64,000 bases of DNA from Acanthochromis polyacanthus. Its lineage: Eukaryota; Chordata; Actinopteri; Pomacentridae. Both the position numbers and the translations under genes were made by a program. Numbering within the stretch: position 1 is the stretch's first letter; each line of letters begins with the position of its first letter. Shown here in pieces: positions 21,746-35,884 of this stretch. The stretch spans positions 41,311,677 through 41,375,676 of the forward strand of contig NC_067116.1 in assembly GCF_021347895.1 (NCBI RefSeq). Direction: 5' to 3'. A model generated the notes under the pieces. It ran no database searches. It was not told where the DNA came from and saw nothing but the letters and a program-made list of their open reading frames with translations.

Positions 21746-22747
21746 TAAAAGAAATTCTGGCACTCGCTGACCAAAAATCAGTGTTATCGTATAGCTGAGT
21801 GAACAGGGAGGAAAAGGGCTGTCTGGCACGTAGTAAAAATGAGAAAACATGAAATGCGAGCGGGGGTCTTTTTAAAAGGCTGCTGAATAAAGAGCAGTCT
21901 GTGGAAAGCAGAGAGAGTGTAACTCAGGTGACATTTACAGCAGTGAAACAGAGTACGAACGGACTGGGAGTGCACCGGGCCATGAGATGGCAGCTCGGCC
22001 TCGATGGGCGACGGGAAGGGAGGGACGACTATATTGGGACGGAGTGGATGGGTGAGGAGGGCAGGGGGGCTCTGAGAGTTTCCCTTGTATGACACTGAAA
22101 CCCAACACTTACCTCCTCTGGCTGTAAAACGTCTGTGTCCGCTGGGCCACCCCTGATGAGGCGGCCTGTCCAGAACCTCTTACAGCCCCACAGTGGGTCA
22201 CACCCGGCCAGCGCTGCCCGGTCCAGAGGCTCACATCAGCTTTGAACTCATAACTGTCAAACGGGGCCGACTCATTAATCAGGGCATTCACTTGTAGACG
22301 CACAACTCAGTCAAAATCAGCCCTGACAATGTGAAATCACAGCTGCAGGAGGTGCAGTAAAACACCGATCAGGTTACTGTGACTTTATTAACGCACATGT
22401 AGATGTATGTTCTAATGAATATAACAGGCTTCTGCATCTGTTAGTTACCAATGCAGGGAAACAAATCACATCCGAATAGGAACAGCAGCACCAAGTGAAC
22501 ATGAGCCTTGTGCTTATTACTAGTTCTGTTTTTACACTGCATTTAGACTTTTTTTCCCCTGTAAATACGAGCAATTTTGCACTTTTGTTGGTAAATATCA
22601 ACTATTTGTGCCTTTACTGTAAATATCAGCAATTTTTCCACCATCATCATTATACATGAGTTTCCTTATCTTTCTTGTATGTAATGTGAGCTACAGGATA
22701 CCTTGAATTTTCTCAAAGGGATGAATTAAGATCTATCCATCTATCTC

Positions 22748-23091
22748 TATAGTGGTGGAACAAAAGCTTTCGGACACCTCATACATTTGTAAAATACTGC
22801 ATTAAGAATCAATTTCTCTTAGTACAATCATAGCTCTAATACTAAACAAATCCTAAAAAAGTCGTTAAAAACTTTAAATTGATTGGTTCCATAAACATAA
22901 CAATTTTTGACTTTTGGGCCATTTTGGTAGAATTTACTTTTGTTAGTTTTTCTTGTAAACAATGAACAAAAATAGAATTTGTATGTTTGTTTCTGTCTAA
23001 TGCAGACATACCTTTTAGAACACAAGTAATATTTTAAATGTGTTTGAAAACTTTCCAATACTCTTATCTATGCTTTAAACACTCCTCTATA
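22748..23091. mobile_element. candidate AT-rich MITE
   Basis: The left end reads TATAGTGGTGGAACAAAAGC. The reverse complement of the right end reads TATAGAGGAGTGTTTAAAGC, matching at 13 of 20 positions, and both begin at TA. The interior is about 340 bp of AT-rich non-coding DNA. The resemblance to a Tc1-type terminus (GTGTCCGAAAGCTTTTG on the other strand) is suggestive only. Confidence 0.3.
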
Positions 23092-23141
23092 GTATGTCTG
23101 ACGATTTTGCATTAGGATTGCTTGCATGTTGAAAAATATGC

Positions 23142-23143
<2 letters not shown>

Positions 23144-23181
<38 letters not shown>
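23144..23181. repeat. (AT)n microsatellite, about 19 units
   Basis: An uninterrupted AT/TA dinucleotide run. Confidence 0.97.
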
Positions 23182-23184
<3 letters not shown>

Positions 23185-23293
23185 GTTGTATTTATATACT
23201 ATTTTACCAATTAGACGAGGCTATCTAGCAATATTTAGCTTTGTTTTGTCGTACAACTTGTCATACCTGCTCAATCAGTTATAAAAGTTCAGC

Positions 23294-23320
23294 AATAATA
23301 ATAATAATAATAATAATAAT
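23294..23320. repeat. (AAT)9 microsatellite
   Basis: A pure AAT trinucleotide run of nine units. Confidence 0.95.
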
Positions 23321-26300
23321 ATTTTACAATATATTTTTTTTTCATTTTTGTGATCAAGTATTTCATATTAAAAGTAATTTATATGTTTTATTTTGTCCTA
23401 TTTGGACATACATATGGTTAAAAAATGTCACTAGTTGACTTCTGTGTTAATTTCTTTTGGTAATTTGAGCTCAAAAATTAGATTTTATTTTCTTTTCATA
23501 TTTCAGCTCACCCGTAATCAGAGATTACTCGATCTATTTGCCAAATATTGCAGATTCTGTATTAGTGTCATGATGAGAAATAACAGTGAAATTCATGCTT
23601 TTATCTTTTACAGTTGCTGAGATTTTGTCGTTTATCTGAAATTTCAACGTGTAAAATAATTGCATCTGAGTCACAGAAATAATCCACTGTTTTTTGTTTA
23701 ATATAATTGGGTGGAAAAATGGAAAAATCCTGTCAGGTCACTGAGCAAACCTTTACTGTGTCTGTTAAGACGTGCCCACGGTCTTTAAACACTCCCTTTT
23801 GCTGCTGGTGCAAAAAATATTCCCACAGTGAAGAAGAGTTTTGAATCCGTTTCTCGACATGCATCACAGTTTCTTGAAGAAGAAACGCTGCATTCACACA
23901 TCATAGAGGAGGAAAGCCTCCCATTATTCTGACATGAAGACTGTCATTAGCCATCTTTGTGCCATGATTAATGATTCTTTGAGGATAATGTTTGTCTCCA
24001 AAAACAAGTTTGTTGCTAAGATTCCGTTTAACAGCAGCGTAGAGTGGAAAATATGTGCAAAATGATTAATTTAATGATTTAACTTGTTGCTGCATGTTGT
24101 AAGTACTTGAGAAAGTGTCATGCCCTCTTAACAGTCAGTTTCCAGGAGTTTGCTGTGACTTGAACAATAAAAACATTTAAATATGTGAAAAACCGATGGT
24201 GGTGTGTCCATTGTTGTCTGGATTGACAAAGGCGAGCTGTTGGACCTGTTAGACGGCAGCGACTGTATGAAATAGAGGTGTTTCTGTGCGAGAGTTGAAA
24301 TAAATGCGTTTTCAATAGCAAAAGAAAAGTGACAACTTCAACACCTCGGTAATTACTTCCACACAGAGAGAAGCTGAGCCTGAGAGCGGCTCTACTTCGG
24401 GCGTGTTTGTGTTGGCGTTCAGCTGATGCTGGGTGCAGGTATCACACCTGATTCATGACTGGCTCCTCTGTCCGAATGGGAACTTCTTGTTGTGCTTGGC
24501 TGAACACTGAGTTCTCCTCGCTATCTCACACACCAGGCGCATGAATACACACTCACATGCGCACAAACCCAGCAAACTTGTAAATACTATTTGGGGATTT
24601 TCTATTCATGCCATCCTGGATTTGGTTTTTACATAATCACATACGTGCACAAACGCATGAATAGCCGCAGCGTAGCCACTCATAAAGAGTAATAAAAATA
24701 CACAAGCACACAAATCAGTGCAAACATATGCATGCTATCTTTGTGTCTGGTCAACAAGATCACACACACACAGATGGGAAACACATGCACACACATAAGC
24801 ATATAAATGCTTTTTTTATGAGTTTGGTCTCATCTCTGTCTCTGCACAGCCAGAAAAAAAGCTCTTCTTGGTTTTTGGTCTTCACAAAGGATATCTGTGC
24901 CAGCGTTGCTGCCGTCTCTGTGTGCTTGCTGATCCTTAACCAAGTCAACTCGAGGTCTCCGGTTTTATGGGTTAAATGGAGTCAGCTCCCAAAGGGGGGG
25001 AAGGCGACGCTATGGGAGTTCTCGAGAAAAACTTCAAAACACTTCTCTTCTTGTTCCTTTGCTGCACATCTTTGTCTCATCCCGCTCAGATCTCCTGCCA
25101 AGTCTCTCGGTCGGACCTCCGTGCTCAACATGGAAAAACTTGCAGAAAGAGACGCACAAAGACAGCATGGCGCATTTCGTCTTGATCCTAATAACGGTGC
25201 ACACCGAACTGGCCCGGGTTATGAGAGAGATTTATAAGACAGTGAGCTCCTTCTGTATGCTAGCTGTGAGTGTCAAGAAGATAGATGGTTTCATTATGCT
25301 TCTTCATTGTGTCCATGTGTGGGTTTGTACGCCACGGTGTGCCAAAGCGGTGCAGCCTGTGATACGTTCGGGGAAACCATTCCTGCAATCGATGGAGCAC
25401 TCTGAGAAAATTAAACCTCCTTCTTTGTAATTGTTAGAACATGTTTTGAATAGCGGGAAAAGTCTTGCAATTATTTGGCCAAGTTTCTCGAGATCACAGG
25501 TTTCGAAATGCTCAGGTTTGGATTGGGTTTTGACAGAGGAGTGGAGGTTGCTCCAAACTTTGGTTCTCCATTGCTGGCCTCTATTGTTTTTATGGTTGAC
25601 CATTAGGGCAGCAGCTACTTGGCTCGGTCGGGATGGTCGGACACTGAGGACAGCAGCTCTGGTACTGGGACGGGGCCAGTTGGGAATATGGCTCTGATCC
25701 AAATCCGCCGCCTCTGTAGCGGCCCACAGCACGGATCATTATAAGATTTGTTTTAAAGAGTGATGGTTAACCACAATACGGCCCTGTTGCCTGAGAGCTG
25801 AGTGGCCTTCTGGGTTTAGACAAGCTCAGGGAGGTTTGTTGAAGCCTCACGGGCAGCAGAGCAGGACTGGCTTGTTGATAAATCACAGTCAGTAATGGGG
25901 AGGGAGCCCACAAGTCCAGCCTGTAGTCGAACCTTCAACTAGCCGACTATGAAAAGCACTGAGGAACTTTGTGGAGGCACAGACGCTAACATACACAGGC
26001 CTATAATTGCACTGTAATAGTTTTAATACCGAAATACAAACACAAATTTCACCCTGGCAACTCCAATACAGTTTTACAGTAATTTCATTAGCAGGTGTCT
26101 ATTTTCCAGCGCCTCAGCTTTGGCGAGTTTGACAAAACATCCATTTAAATTTGGCTGAGAGGATTCAGGTTTGTGCTCCTGAAGGATACATTAGCAGCTC
26201 ACTCCGAAAGCTTTGGGTTGGAGGAGACATTTTTCTAATCACTAATCCCACAGTACTTACTGTGACACCTTGTTCCCACTAAACCCATTAAGATGCAATC

Positions 26301-29300
26301 ATAACCCCTTGTCTGAGCCGGGGCCTCGCCCACAGCTATGTGGTGATTGAGCTGGAGTTACTCCTTTGCATAAAAATGATTTAGTGTGCAGTAATTCAAA
26401 ACCACCGCGTTGCTTTCATCATAAAGATTACTTCTTCATTTTTACAATCCTGCAGCTTCAGTCGCTCCAGTTCCATTTATCTGTGAAGGCAGTAAGGCCT
26501 TTTATAGAAAAGTTCTCTCTGAGGAAACCCTGCAATCCAAAAAACACCATGTTCTTAAAGTGGAATATTTAATCTTACTAGCTTATTATTATTCTTTGAA
26601 AGTGTGGTCAACTTCCAGCGAATGGAATCAACTTAATTCGCTCCAAATGCAGCTAAATTAGCTTTGAATTTATCAACTTTATGGACATTATTTAAACTAA
26701 TGCAGGGATGTAATTCGCCCAATAATCCCTTCATTTCTTACTTGTAGCTTCAATATAATTGGAATGTAGCATCATTTAAAAAAAAAATAATTTTTTTGAA
26801 AAGTAATTTTTCCAATTTCCATTAGCAAACTTTTATTTTTGCTAGAAATTAAGACATGTACCTTTATAGAAATATCTGTAATTTGGTCATTTTGGTTCAC
26901 TTTTTCAACTGGACCATAAAAAGACTAAAAATAGCAAATAATACTGTTCGACATCATAATATGAGAGAATCTGCACCAACATGGCTCCCTGTTGACTCAT
27001 TTTCTGATAATTAATTGAAAAGCATGTCAGATTCTTTCTATTTACAGCAGTTTTTTTCTTTCTCAACACTTTTTCAATGCTACATAAGCAAAAACTCATA
27101 GACTGTGATTTTTAACACCAAACTTTCTTCCCTTCTTACGTCACAAACTCACTTCCTCCATCCCCGTTTCTCTTCCACACTTTCAGTTGTCACATAGCAA
27201 CCAACAAAGCCAAGACAAACAGGAACTGCAGGATTATTCCGTCATTTTTATCAACATCTTCTTCACTTCCCCTTTCCTCGAATGATGTCTGGCTTCGGAA
27301 ATGTTTCCACTAAACAGCCGAGTCTCCGTCGAGGCTTACGGTGGGATTAGAGCTCAAATTACCGACTCTGTGGCTCATTTACTCTCCGAGCCCACGGTCT
27401 GCAAAACAAAAGTTGCATGTGGACATGTCCAGTGATATGATAATAGCATGAAATGAGAAACACATTTCGAGAGAGAAACTCTTTTCCCAGCGCTGCAGAA
27501 GAAAAAGGCTTTTATGTGTAACGTTTGATGTTACAGCACACTGAGGATGTGAAAGGCAAGAGCACGGACGAAAGTAAAGACGCTGTGGGCATTTAAGTGA
27601 ACGTTTCAGCGAGAGCAGGAGAAGAAATGGCTGCAGAATAAGACAGAGTAGGATGGAATGAATGATGTCAGGGAGGAGACAAGAAAAACAGGTCATTATT
27701 AGAGTGGAAATGGGTAATTTCCATATTGTCGCTCAGCAGACAGTGAGATAGGAGCATTTTTACAGGGATGAACTGAGGACAGAAGTATGTAAAAAAAAAG
27801 GCAAATACAAAGAGTTTTGATTGGAGAATAAATGACGATAATGAACTGCCAACTTTAGGTAGTGCAGATACGTCTTCTCTGTGTAAACAGTCAATTCACA
27901 GTATTATTTACCACACAAATCGCAGTCTTTGATCAGGTGCTTATTTAGGAAACTGTTCAATATTTATTGCCTTGGAACTCGATTAAACAATAGCGTCGCC
28001 CGTGTAATTTCAGTGTGATGACAATATCTGCTCAGTGCAGTCATGTTCTAACCACTGACCAATCAACACAAAGTTCATTGCAAAATGTTTTGTTGTGCAT
28101 CGGTCTGCTGGTCTGAGTGGTTTGCCAAAGCATGCGTCACTCCTCTGTACTCATCTCCTGTTTGCAAAGCAGCATGGTCGACAACGGGCCATGCTTCATT
28201 TACTTTCTTAGATGCTATCGCTGAATGCTGCTAGATAACTCGCTAAGACACTGCTGGCTGGCTTTTGTTGTGATGTGACTCTACAGCATGCAAACATGAT
28301 GCCACACAGTCTTAAACAGCATGAGGGTACGTAGCAAAACATAAAGTGCGATCATGTGTGACCTCTGACATCCTGGACTGGAAAAGGAAACACAAACCTA
28401 ATTTCAATGGACATAGTTCTTCTTTGTTGCACAGACTGCCCTGCTGCACTTCCAGTTTTAGCAATAATGTAAAAGGTATGTGCACAAGTGGATAAAACTA
28501 CATTCATACAGGAAGTAATCAAGAGAAATACGGACCACCAAAATATCTCCATCTTCTGCACCATTTGATTTCAAATAGCTGTAAATTGTCCAAGTATCAA
28601 ATTCTCTGTATCCAATTGCATGTGAATGTAAGAATAATATGGATCAGGGGAGAAAAAAAGATAAAATGGCCGCAAAAGAAAGACTTACGACCAACTAAAC
28701 CTAATAGCTGCTTCACAAGAACAGTGGACTCCTGTATCCCGCGTGCTCAAATGACTTTGTAAATGTTACTCTGTCAGCTTCATTTGAGAGAATCCGATAT
28801 CAAAACAGAGTGCAGCCATCTCTGGGCGTGTGCAGCGTGGTGACTGAGAGCCCGGTGCATTGGCTTAGATGTGACTTTCAATCATGGTGGCGTGCCTGAA
28901 GCCCGTAGACTCCGCTGAGCTCAGCTGAGCTCAGCTCCGGCTCATAAATCAACCGACTGTCTCAGTGAGTCGACTGCAGAGTTCTGAACTCCCCACCGTG
29001 TAACGAATGTCTTAACCCTCTGCAGCCGCAACAGGCTGCTCTGGTCAGAACTAATGCTCGGTCACAGCGATCAGCAGGGTCATCATTGGAGACGCACTGC
29101 TGTCCTACAACTCTACTGCACATAATTGATGTTTCATACCTGACTGGAGGCTTTCAAAGGTCATACACTGTAAATTTTAATTACAATAAAGTTCAATATC
29201 TGTGCAATTACTGGACCTTGTAAAAAAAAAAAAAAAACGGCTATAAAAACAAATGTTCATGGTGCCCAGAGGATTAATCCTACTCACTATTTTGATCCCC

Positions 29301-31050
29301 TGGGGTTTTATAAAGTGACATAAACAGGACAAAACAGACAGTGTATTCCTATGTATGAGCCATTATGGTAGCTGCCTTCAGCCTTCATTGACATTTGAAG
29401 AAAAATCTCAACATGTGCATCTTTTCAGTGGCTTTTGGAAGCTTGTAGTAGTATTACTTTTTAGTATTGTAAACTTATTTTATCTTAGAAAATGATTTCA
29501 CACATGAATGTCTTGTTTTTCCCTGTTTTAGTATTTTATGTACAGCATGTTACTCCAGTGTTGTCAGGTGTTTATGGCCTGTTGATCTCTTTGGTTTTTT
29601 TAGACTGTAATTCTTCGTCTGAATGCTGAATTTTGCTTTTGTGGAGCTTCAGAAATGTGTCCTGGACAATTCCTTGGACTTCACATCATTCTCCCAGCTA
29701 TTGTAGCCTACTCTATCTGCACTGCTGCAGTTGCTAGCAGATGAAAATGGCCACCAGTATGCCAGTGTGGGATAGTCACCGAAGACATGAAATTTAAAAC
29801 TCTGGTGGACTTCTAATCACAGATTCACCTTCTGCTGATTTGTTTAATAAGCGCTGTGTGAACTTGCTTGGCTTGAATGTTCATTTCTATGTAAAAGTCC
29901 CACAATCTGCCTTTTTTCCCCCTGCAAATTAATCAAAATCTTACATGTCTCCACAGTTTCAGTTTTTCAGCTCAAAATACTGCAAAGATGGAAAATTTTG
30001 CCATGACTGCATAACTGCTGTTACATCAACCAGTGAGCTGCTGTTGTTCCCGCCCCTTTCAGGAAGAAAACACTCTCTGCATGTGTAATTGACAGCTGGA
30101 GCAAGGCTTGAGGAATGGCAGAAGAAAAAGTCTTCATATCCTAACAGCTTTTATTTTACACCTCCGACTTTATAACAACCACCAAACACAACAAAAGGGG
30201 ATTTTCACCATATGGGACCTTTAAAACTTAAAACTGAGGCCCAGGTTCTCACCATTCACAGCATATTCTATCACAAATGTGAGACATGTGCATATGCGTG
30301 CAGGTTACAGTATACAGTTTATATTGCTGCTACTGTATTTCTGATTTCCCCGTTGGAGCATTAAGGCTCCTGGTTCGGCCTCCACTTGGACCTGAGCATC
30401 AGAGCCCAGTCAGAATCAGGCTGTAATTCGTCTTCAGTGAGACCAGGTGGAGACTGGAAGCTGTCAGCACGACGTTATGTATGCGAGTTTTATTCTCAGC
30501 ATGGTTTTCTCAAAGAAAGCACATTGGGGAATCTTTACCCAATGTAATATGACAATAATGTGAAAAATATCAAGCTCGTTTTGAGGAAAAATCCAGGAAA
30601 ACGTTTAATTATTTTCCGCCTGGCGCGCTGGAGCCGTCACTACAAAGGTAAGTGGTTAGTTATATCATTACACAAAAACATGCACACATCCCCTGGAAGC
30701 CCAAACAGAGCTGCAGGCAAGACCATAAATAAACCCGGGAATGAAAGAAGAAGGCGAAGTTGGTGTATTTTCTTTTTTCAGTCTCTTACAGTAGATTACA
30801 GTATAAACCGTGACGCATGTTCAGGATCAGCTGAAGAGGCAGAAAATTACATCTCTAGGCCTGGACTGTTTGTGTATTTGTACATGTGTGTAGTCGCTCA
30901 TAATAAAGGCTGTTTAACGCCGTCTGCGTGCGTTACAGTCCGGTCATACAAAACCGAGCATGTTTAACCCGCCATGAGTGCGTTTGTGTGTATTTTGTCA
31001 TGGAAGCCGAGCTGTTTGACATGTTTTCGTGTGCTGGTCTGTGTTTACAT

Positions 31051-31052
<2 letters not shown>
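23321..31052. other. long intergenic stretch without recognisable gene
   Basis: I looked on both strands for exon-like open frames with matching splice sites, tRNA heads and repeat ends, and found none I can defend. Open frames up to 169 codons (for example 24728-25237) have no motif and no sensible composition. Around 29990-30230 is a stretch ending in CCATATGGGACCTTTAAAA that may be a decayed repeat. A 22-bp palindrome at 28914-28935 is listed separately. Conserved non-coding elements could be here but cannot be seen without alignment. Confidence 0.5.
28914..28935. other. 22-bp perfect palindrome
   Basis: Two tandem GCTGAGCTCA units followed by GC make a perfect 22-bp self-complementary sequence. 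It contains two SacI-type GAGCTC sites around a central CAGCTG E-box. There is no known role. Confidence 0.9.

Positions 31053-31117
<65 letters not shown>
31053..31117. repeat. (GT)n microsatellite, about 32 units
   Basis: An uninterrupted GT run on the + strand. Long His-Thr or Val-Cys open frames across it are artefacts. Confidence 0.98.
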
Positions 31118-31118
<1 letters not shown>

Positions 31119-31235
31119 TAGCGCCGCCTGCTTCTCCGGGCCTGTTGACAGCTCCACTGCTCCCTGTCAACCATGAGAACAGCTCAATGTGAGTGAAGAG
31201 AAGCTGCAGGAACGATGCCCAGAGCCAAGAAAGAA

Positions 31236-31261
31236 GTGTGTGTGTGTGTGTGTGTGTGTGT
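31236..31261. repeat. (GT)13 microsatellite
   Basis: A second, shorter GT run 120 bp after the first. Confidence 0.95.
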
Positions 31262-32154
31262 ACCTGCGTTAACATCTGTGTGTGTGTTTGTTTGACTCCA
31301 GTCAGGTTGTTATTACAGAGACAGATCCTGCCGCCTCCTCCTCCTCCTCTTCCCTCTTTCCACAAACCATTAATCCTAGACACTTGAAATATGCCCTTAA
31401 AAGCAATAAATTACGCCTGCGTTGTATCAATACAGAGTCATCAATCAGACCTAATCATCTCCCTCTATAGCGTTCCTGTGTCTCCTCACATCAATTGCTC
31501 TCCATCAGCGCCTTCTTTTTTTCTTTTCTTGTGTTTCTTTTTCTTTTCATTTTTCACCCCGCTTCCTTCATATTTGGATGAATGTATATCCACACTGACA
31601 CATGAACTCAAGTCTCGGGTGTTTCCAGGAGCGTACCGAGCCAAGTGTTACGGAAACCTCGTGCTGATCTTGAAAATAAACAGAGTTTGAAAACCAGCAG
31701 AGCCTCGGAAAAAGACGAGTTGATAGAGAGGAAGCATGAAATGTCATATTGTGTTACTGAAACAGCATGCATACGGGTAAAAAAAAAAAAAAAAAAAGAA
31801 TAAAAAATGAAATTATTCAGCCAATTTCTTTCCTCTATCTTACACTGGCTCTGAAATCCAGTTTTACTCATCTATTATCTGTCGAAGCATCTACATGTTT
31901 GTGCTCACTTTTGCGAGTTGTTAAGCTTTGGTTCAAGCATGACCTGAACAGGAAGTCAATCTTCAGGTCAGGCTATTAAAATGTTTTTATACTTTCCAAC
32001 ACATGTTCAAGCCACATGTCTGTCCATAACAGCCAGGTACGCACTGGGAGATATTCTGGACACCTGGATGTACAGCTGTGGGTAAACAAACCTCAAGACG
32101 GACTGTGACTAAGACGAACCCCCTCAAACACAATTATATCCAACATAGGCCACC

Positions 32155-32223
<69 letters not shown>
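32155..32223. repeat. (CAG)23 trinucleotide repeat
   Basis: 23 uninterrupted GCA/CAG units. The + strand frame through it gives a 61-codon polyglutamine open frame (32078-32263), and the minus strand gives poly-Leu or poly-Cys. Neither has other gene features, so it is treated as a non-coding microsatellite. Confidence 0.97.
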
Positions 32224-32225
<2 letters not shown>

Positions 32226-33747
32226 ATATGACCACAGGCAGAGATGTGCAAGACACCAAATAAACGCTGGATAAACGCAGGATAAACACACCAAACTGAA
32301 CCCTCAGACAGATGCTGGACTGACTCAGGCCGGTTCGGTGTAAACTCACAGGAGAAGCGTGAAGTGGAGAAAAACAACATTAGCAGACGGCGGTCAAAGT
32401 GTCTCCTCCTTTAGGTCTTTGCCATGAATTTACCATACACCTCGGACAATGAGATAATCTTCAAAGAACCTCATCAGAGCAGACGACCGTCTTCAAAAGA
32501 AGGTCAAGTCCAAATCCTGTTTTAACTCACAGAAGAGCTCATCTGATCTTTGAGCCTGGAATTTACGTTCACAACATACAGACCAGAGGCTTTGATTTAA
32601 TGGTAACACAACACATGCTGTTTATATCGTCAATGCAAAGGGCCTTGTTTGGCATCAGGAGCCTCTGTTGAACCCCCGCTTAAACCACACCACAAACAGG
32701 ACACCGACAACGAACAACAGCAGTGTTATAGAGACTAACATTAGCAATATATGTATCGTATTTCCATAATATTATGATATCAAAGGCATCTATTGTCCAA
32801 GTGCTGAGATTTGTAGCAGCACCGCGATGCTTGTTGAAATGACAAGAGGGGAAACATGATTATTCCTCCATATCTTTTTCTTTTACCATTCAAATAGCCA
32901 AAAGGTGGATGTGCTTAACAGCAGGAGGAGCCTTTTCACTCCCTCACCTCTTCTGCTTCAGCTCTGAGGGGTAAATGGGGCAGAAGGGAAGATAGCGAGG
33001 GGGTTCCGGATTTATAACAGCCACAATGCCAGTGATCAGTGGGAGAGAGCACAATGTATCATGGGGTGACTGTCAGCAAAGCTTTTGATGTGAGAGCATT
33101 AGAGGATCTCAGAGAACAAACAGAAGACACGGCTCTCTGTGAAAATAGAAATAAAAGTGTTTCTTGACCAAAATCTCATGACAGGAGCCATTTTCATACA
33201 TATAGTAGTATTTTTTTTACAAACAAGACAGGCTGCCTTTATTTTGAAATGGAACGTCATCAACAGGTGGCTGCCACATTGAAGGAAACCTCAACACGAA
33301 GGCGTGTTGTCACCACGAGCTGCGAAAACAAACTCAATATGCGTGGAATAGTTTGTCTAGTCTACTGAAGGGATCAGCTCCTTTCTCCCAAACACTCACA
33401 CCGATGGCGGTGGAGAGTGAACGCTAATACGCTGATCCAAAATCACCAAGATGATGATTCAAATAATTTTCCGGCTCATCACATAGAAACTGGAAGCAAT
33501 TCATGCACATTTGCTGTGTTTTTCCAACCTTCTACTCAGATTTTTCCTTTGAAGCAACAGTTAGTTTTTAGGGGAAATACACTTATTGGCTTTCTTAAAC
33601 AGAGTGAGATGAGGAGATTGATGTCATCCTCATATCTGCCTGGGAAATCTCATGGTAGAGCCGCAAGCCAGTCATTTCAACAGAAATAACCGGAGACAGT
33701 CCATAGCTGCAGCCCCTTATGCAAGCAGCCCTTAGAATGGAAAGATA
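32224..33747. other. intergenic DNA between CAG repeat and nested transposons
   Basis: No gene or repeat is recognised. The open frame at 33417-33689 has no supporting feature. Confidence 0.5.
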
Positions 33748-34118
33748 CACCGATCAGGCATAACATTATGACCACCTGCCTAATATTGTGTTGGGCTCCT
33801 TTATGCTGCTAAAGCTCCTCTAACCCAGTAGGACATGGATTCAGGACCTGTGGGAATGTCCTGTGCATCGGGATGGTGGCAGTGAATTCTGTGGGTTGCA
33901 GGGTGGGACTTACTTAGATCAGGCTCATCCTGGAACATCCCATAGATGCTCAATAAGATTTAGATCTGGGGAGTGTGGAACCTGGGTGAACACCTTAGCT
34001 CTGTTGGGCCACTCCTGAGCAGTTTTGTCAATTGTCCTGCTGAGGGTGGCAACTGGAATCAAGGACTGCTGGGCTGAGGGTGTTGCTTGACCTGCGGTGG
34101 GTGTATGGGTGGTACATA
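33748..34118 (-). mobile_element. older TA-target transposon remnant, left part (interrupted)
   Basis: It begins after TA (33746-33747) with CACCGATCAGGCATAACATT and ATGACCACCTGCC, the terminus of a Tc1/mariner-like element abundant in fish. Minus-strand reading gives SPDLNLIEHLWDV, the end of a DDE transposase, so a decayed transposase gene was present. The sequence resumes at 35753 after the inserted Tc1 element. Its open frame (33925-34131) starts inside the newer element and is therefore artificial. Confidence 0.8.
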
Positions 34119-34329
34119 CACATGTGGACAAAATTGTTGGTACCCCTCAGTTAAAGAAGGAAAAACCCACAATTCTCACTGAAATCACTTGAAACTCACA
34201 AAAGTAACAATAAATAAAAATTTATTGAAAATTAAATAATCAAAATCAGCCATCACTTTTGAATTGTTGATTAACATAATTATTTAAAAAACAAACTAAT
34301 GAAATAGGGCTGGACAAAAATGATGCTAC
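34119..34329 (+). repeat. left terminal inverted repeat of the Tc1 element
   Basis: The outer direct repeat starts GTGGACAAAATTGTTGGTAC. The inner one is CTGGACAAAAATGATGCTAC and differs from its right-hand partner at one base (GCTACC instead of GGTACC). The segment between is AT-rich. Confidence 0.9.
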
Positions 34330-34336
34330 CCATAAC

Positions 34337-35473
<1,137 letters not shown>

Positions 35474-35540
35474 TCAATTAAATGACACACCTGAGTTAAT
35501 CATGTCACTCTGGTCAAATAGTTTTCAATCTTTTATAGAG

Positions 35541-35752
35541 GTACCATCATTTTTGTCCAGGCCTGTTTCATTAGTTTGTTTTTTTAAATAATTATGTTAA
35601 TCAACAATTCAAAAGTAATGGCTGTTTTTGATTATTTAATTTTCAATAAATTTTTATTTATTGTTACTTTTGTGAGTTTCAAGTGATTTCAGTGAGAATT
35701 GTGGGTTTTTCCTTCTTTAACTGAGGGGTACCAACAATTTTGTCCACGTGTG
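35541..35752 (-). repeat. right terminal inverted repeat of the Tc1 element
   Basis: Inverted copy of the left arm. Read inward it starts CACACGTGGACAAAATTG, and its inner direct repeat CTGGACAAAAATGATGGTAC is at the inner edge. Confidence 0.9.
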
Positions 35753-35870
35753 TATCCAACATCTACATGAATTTCAGGACTCGAGGTTTCCCAGGAGAAC
35801 ATTGCATAATAACATGATCGATGGGATTCACTTTAACTTTCAGTCGTCAAAATGTTGTGGCAGATCGGTG
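35753..35870 (-). mobile_element. older TA-target transposon remnant, right part
   Basis: Continues the interrupted element: ATCTACATGAATTTCAGGAC and TTTCCCAGGAGAACATTGC follow the order known for this fish family. It ends in the inverted terminus (CAGATCGGTG), followed by TA at 35871-35872. Inverted, the end reads CACCGATCTGCCACAACATT, matching the left end. Confidence 0.75.
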
Positions 35871-35884
35871 TATGAGTTAGTTTT

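Noticed and set aside
24728..25237. 169-codon open frame on the + strand
   Set aside because: Starts in a CA-rich repeat-like stretch, shows no motif, and another frame overlaps it at similar length.
30928..31383. Val-Cys-rich and His-Thr-rich small proteins
   Set aside because: Translation of GT/CA microsatellites in several frames.
32078..32263. Polyglutamine protein of 61 residues
   Set aside because: Only the CAG microsatellite translated. The flanks have no motif or exon signals.
33925..34131. 68-residue protein ending HLWDVPG as a gene
   Set aside because: It starts inside the newer Tc1 terminus and runs into the broken transposase of the older element, so the joined frame is accidental.
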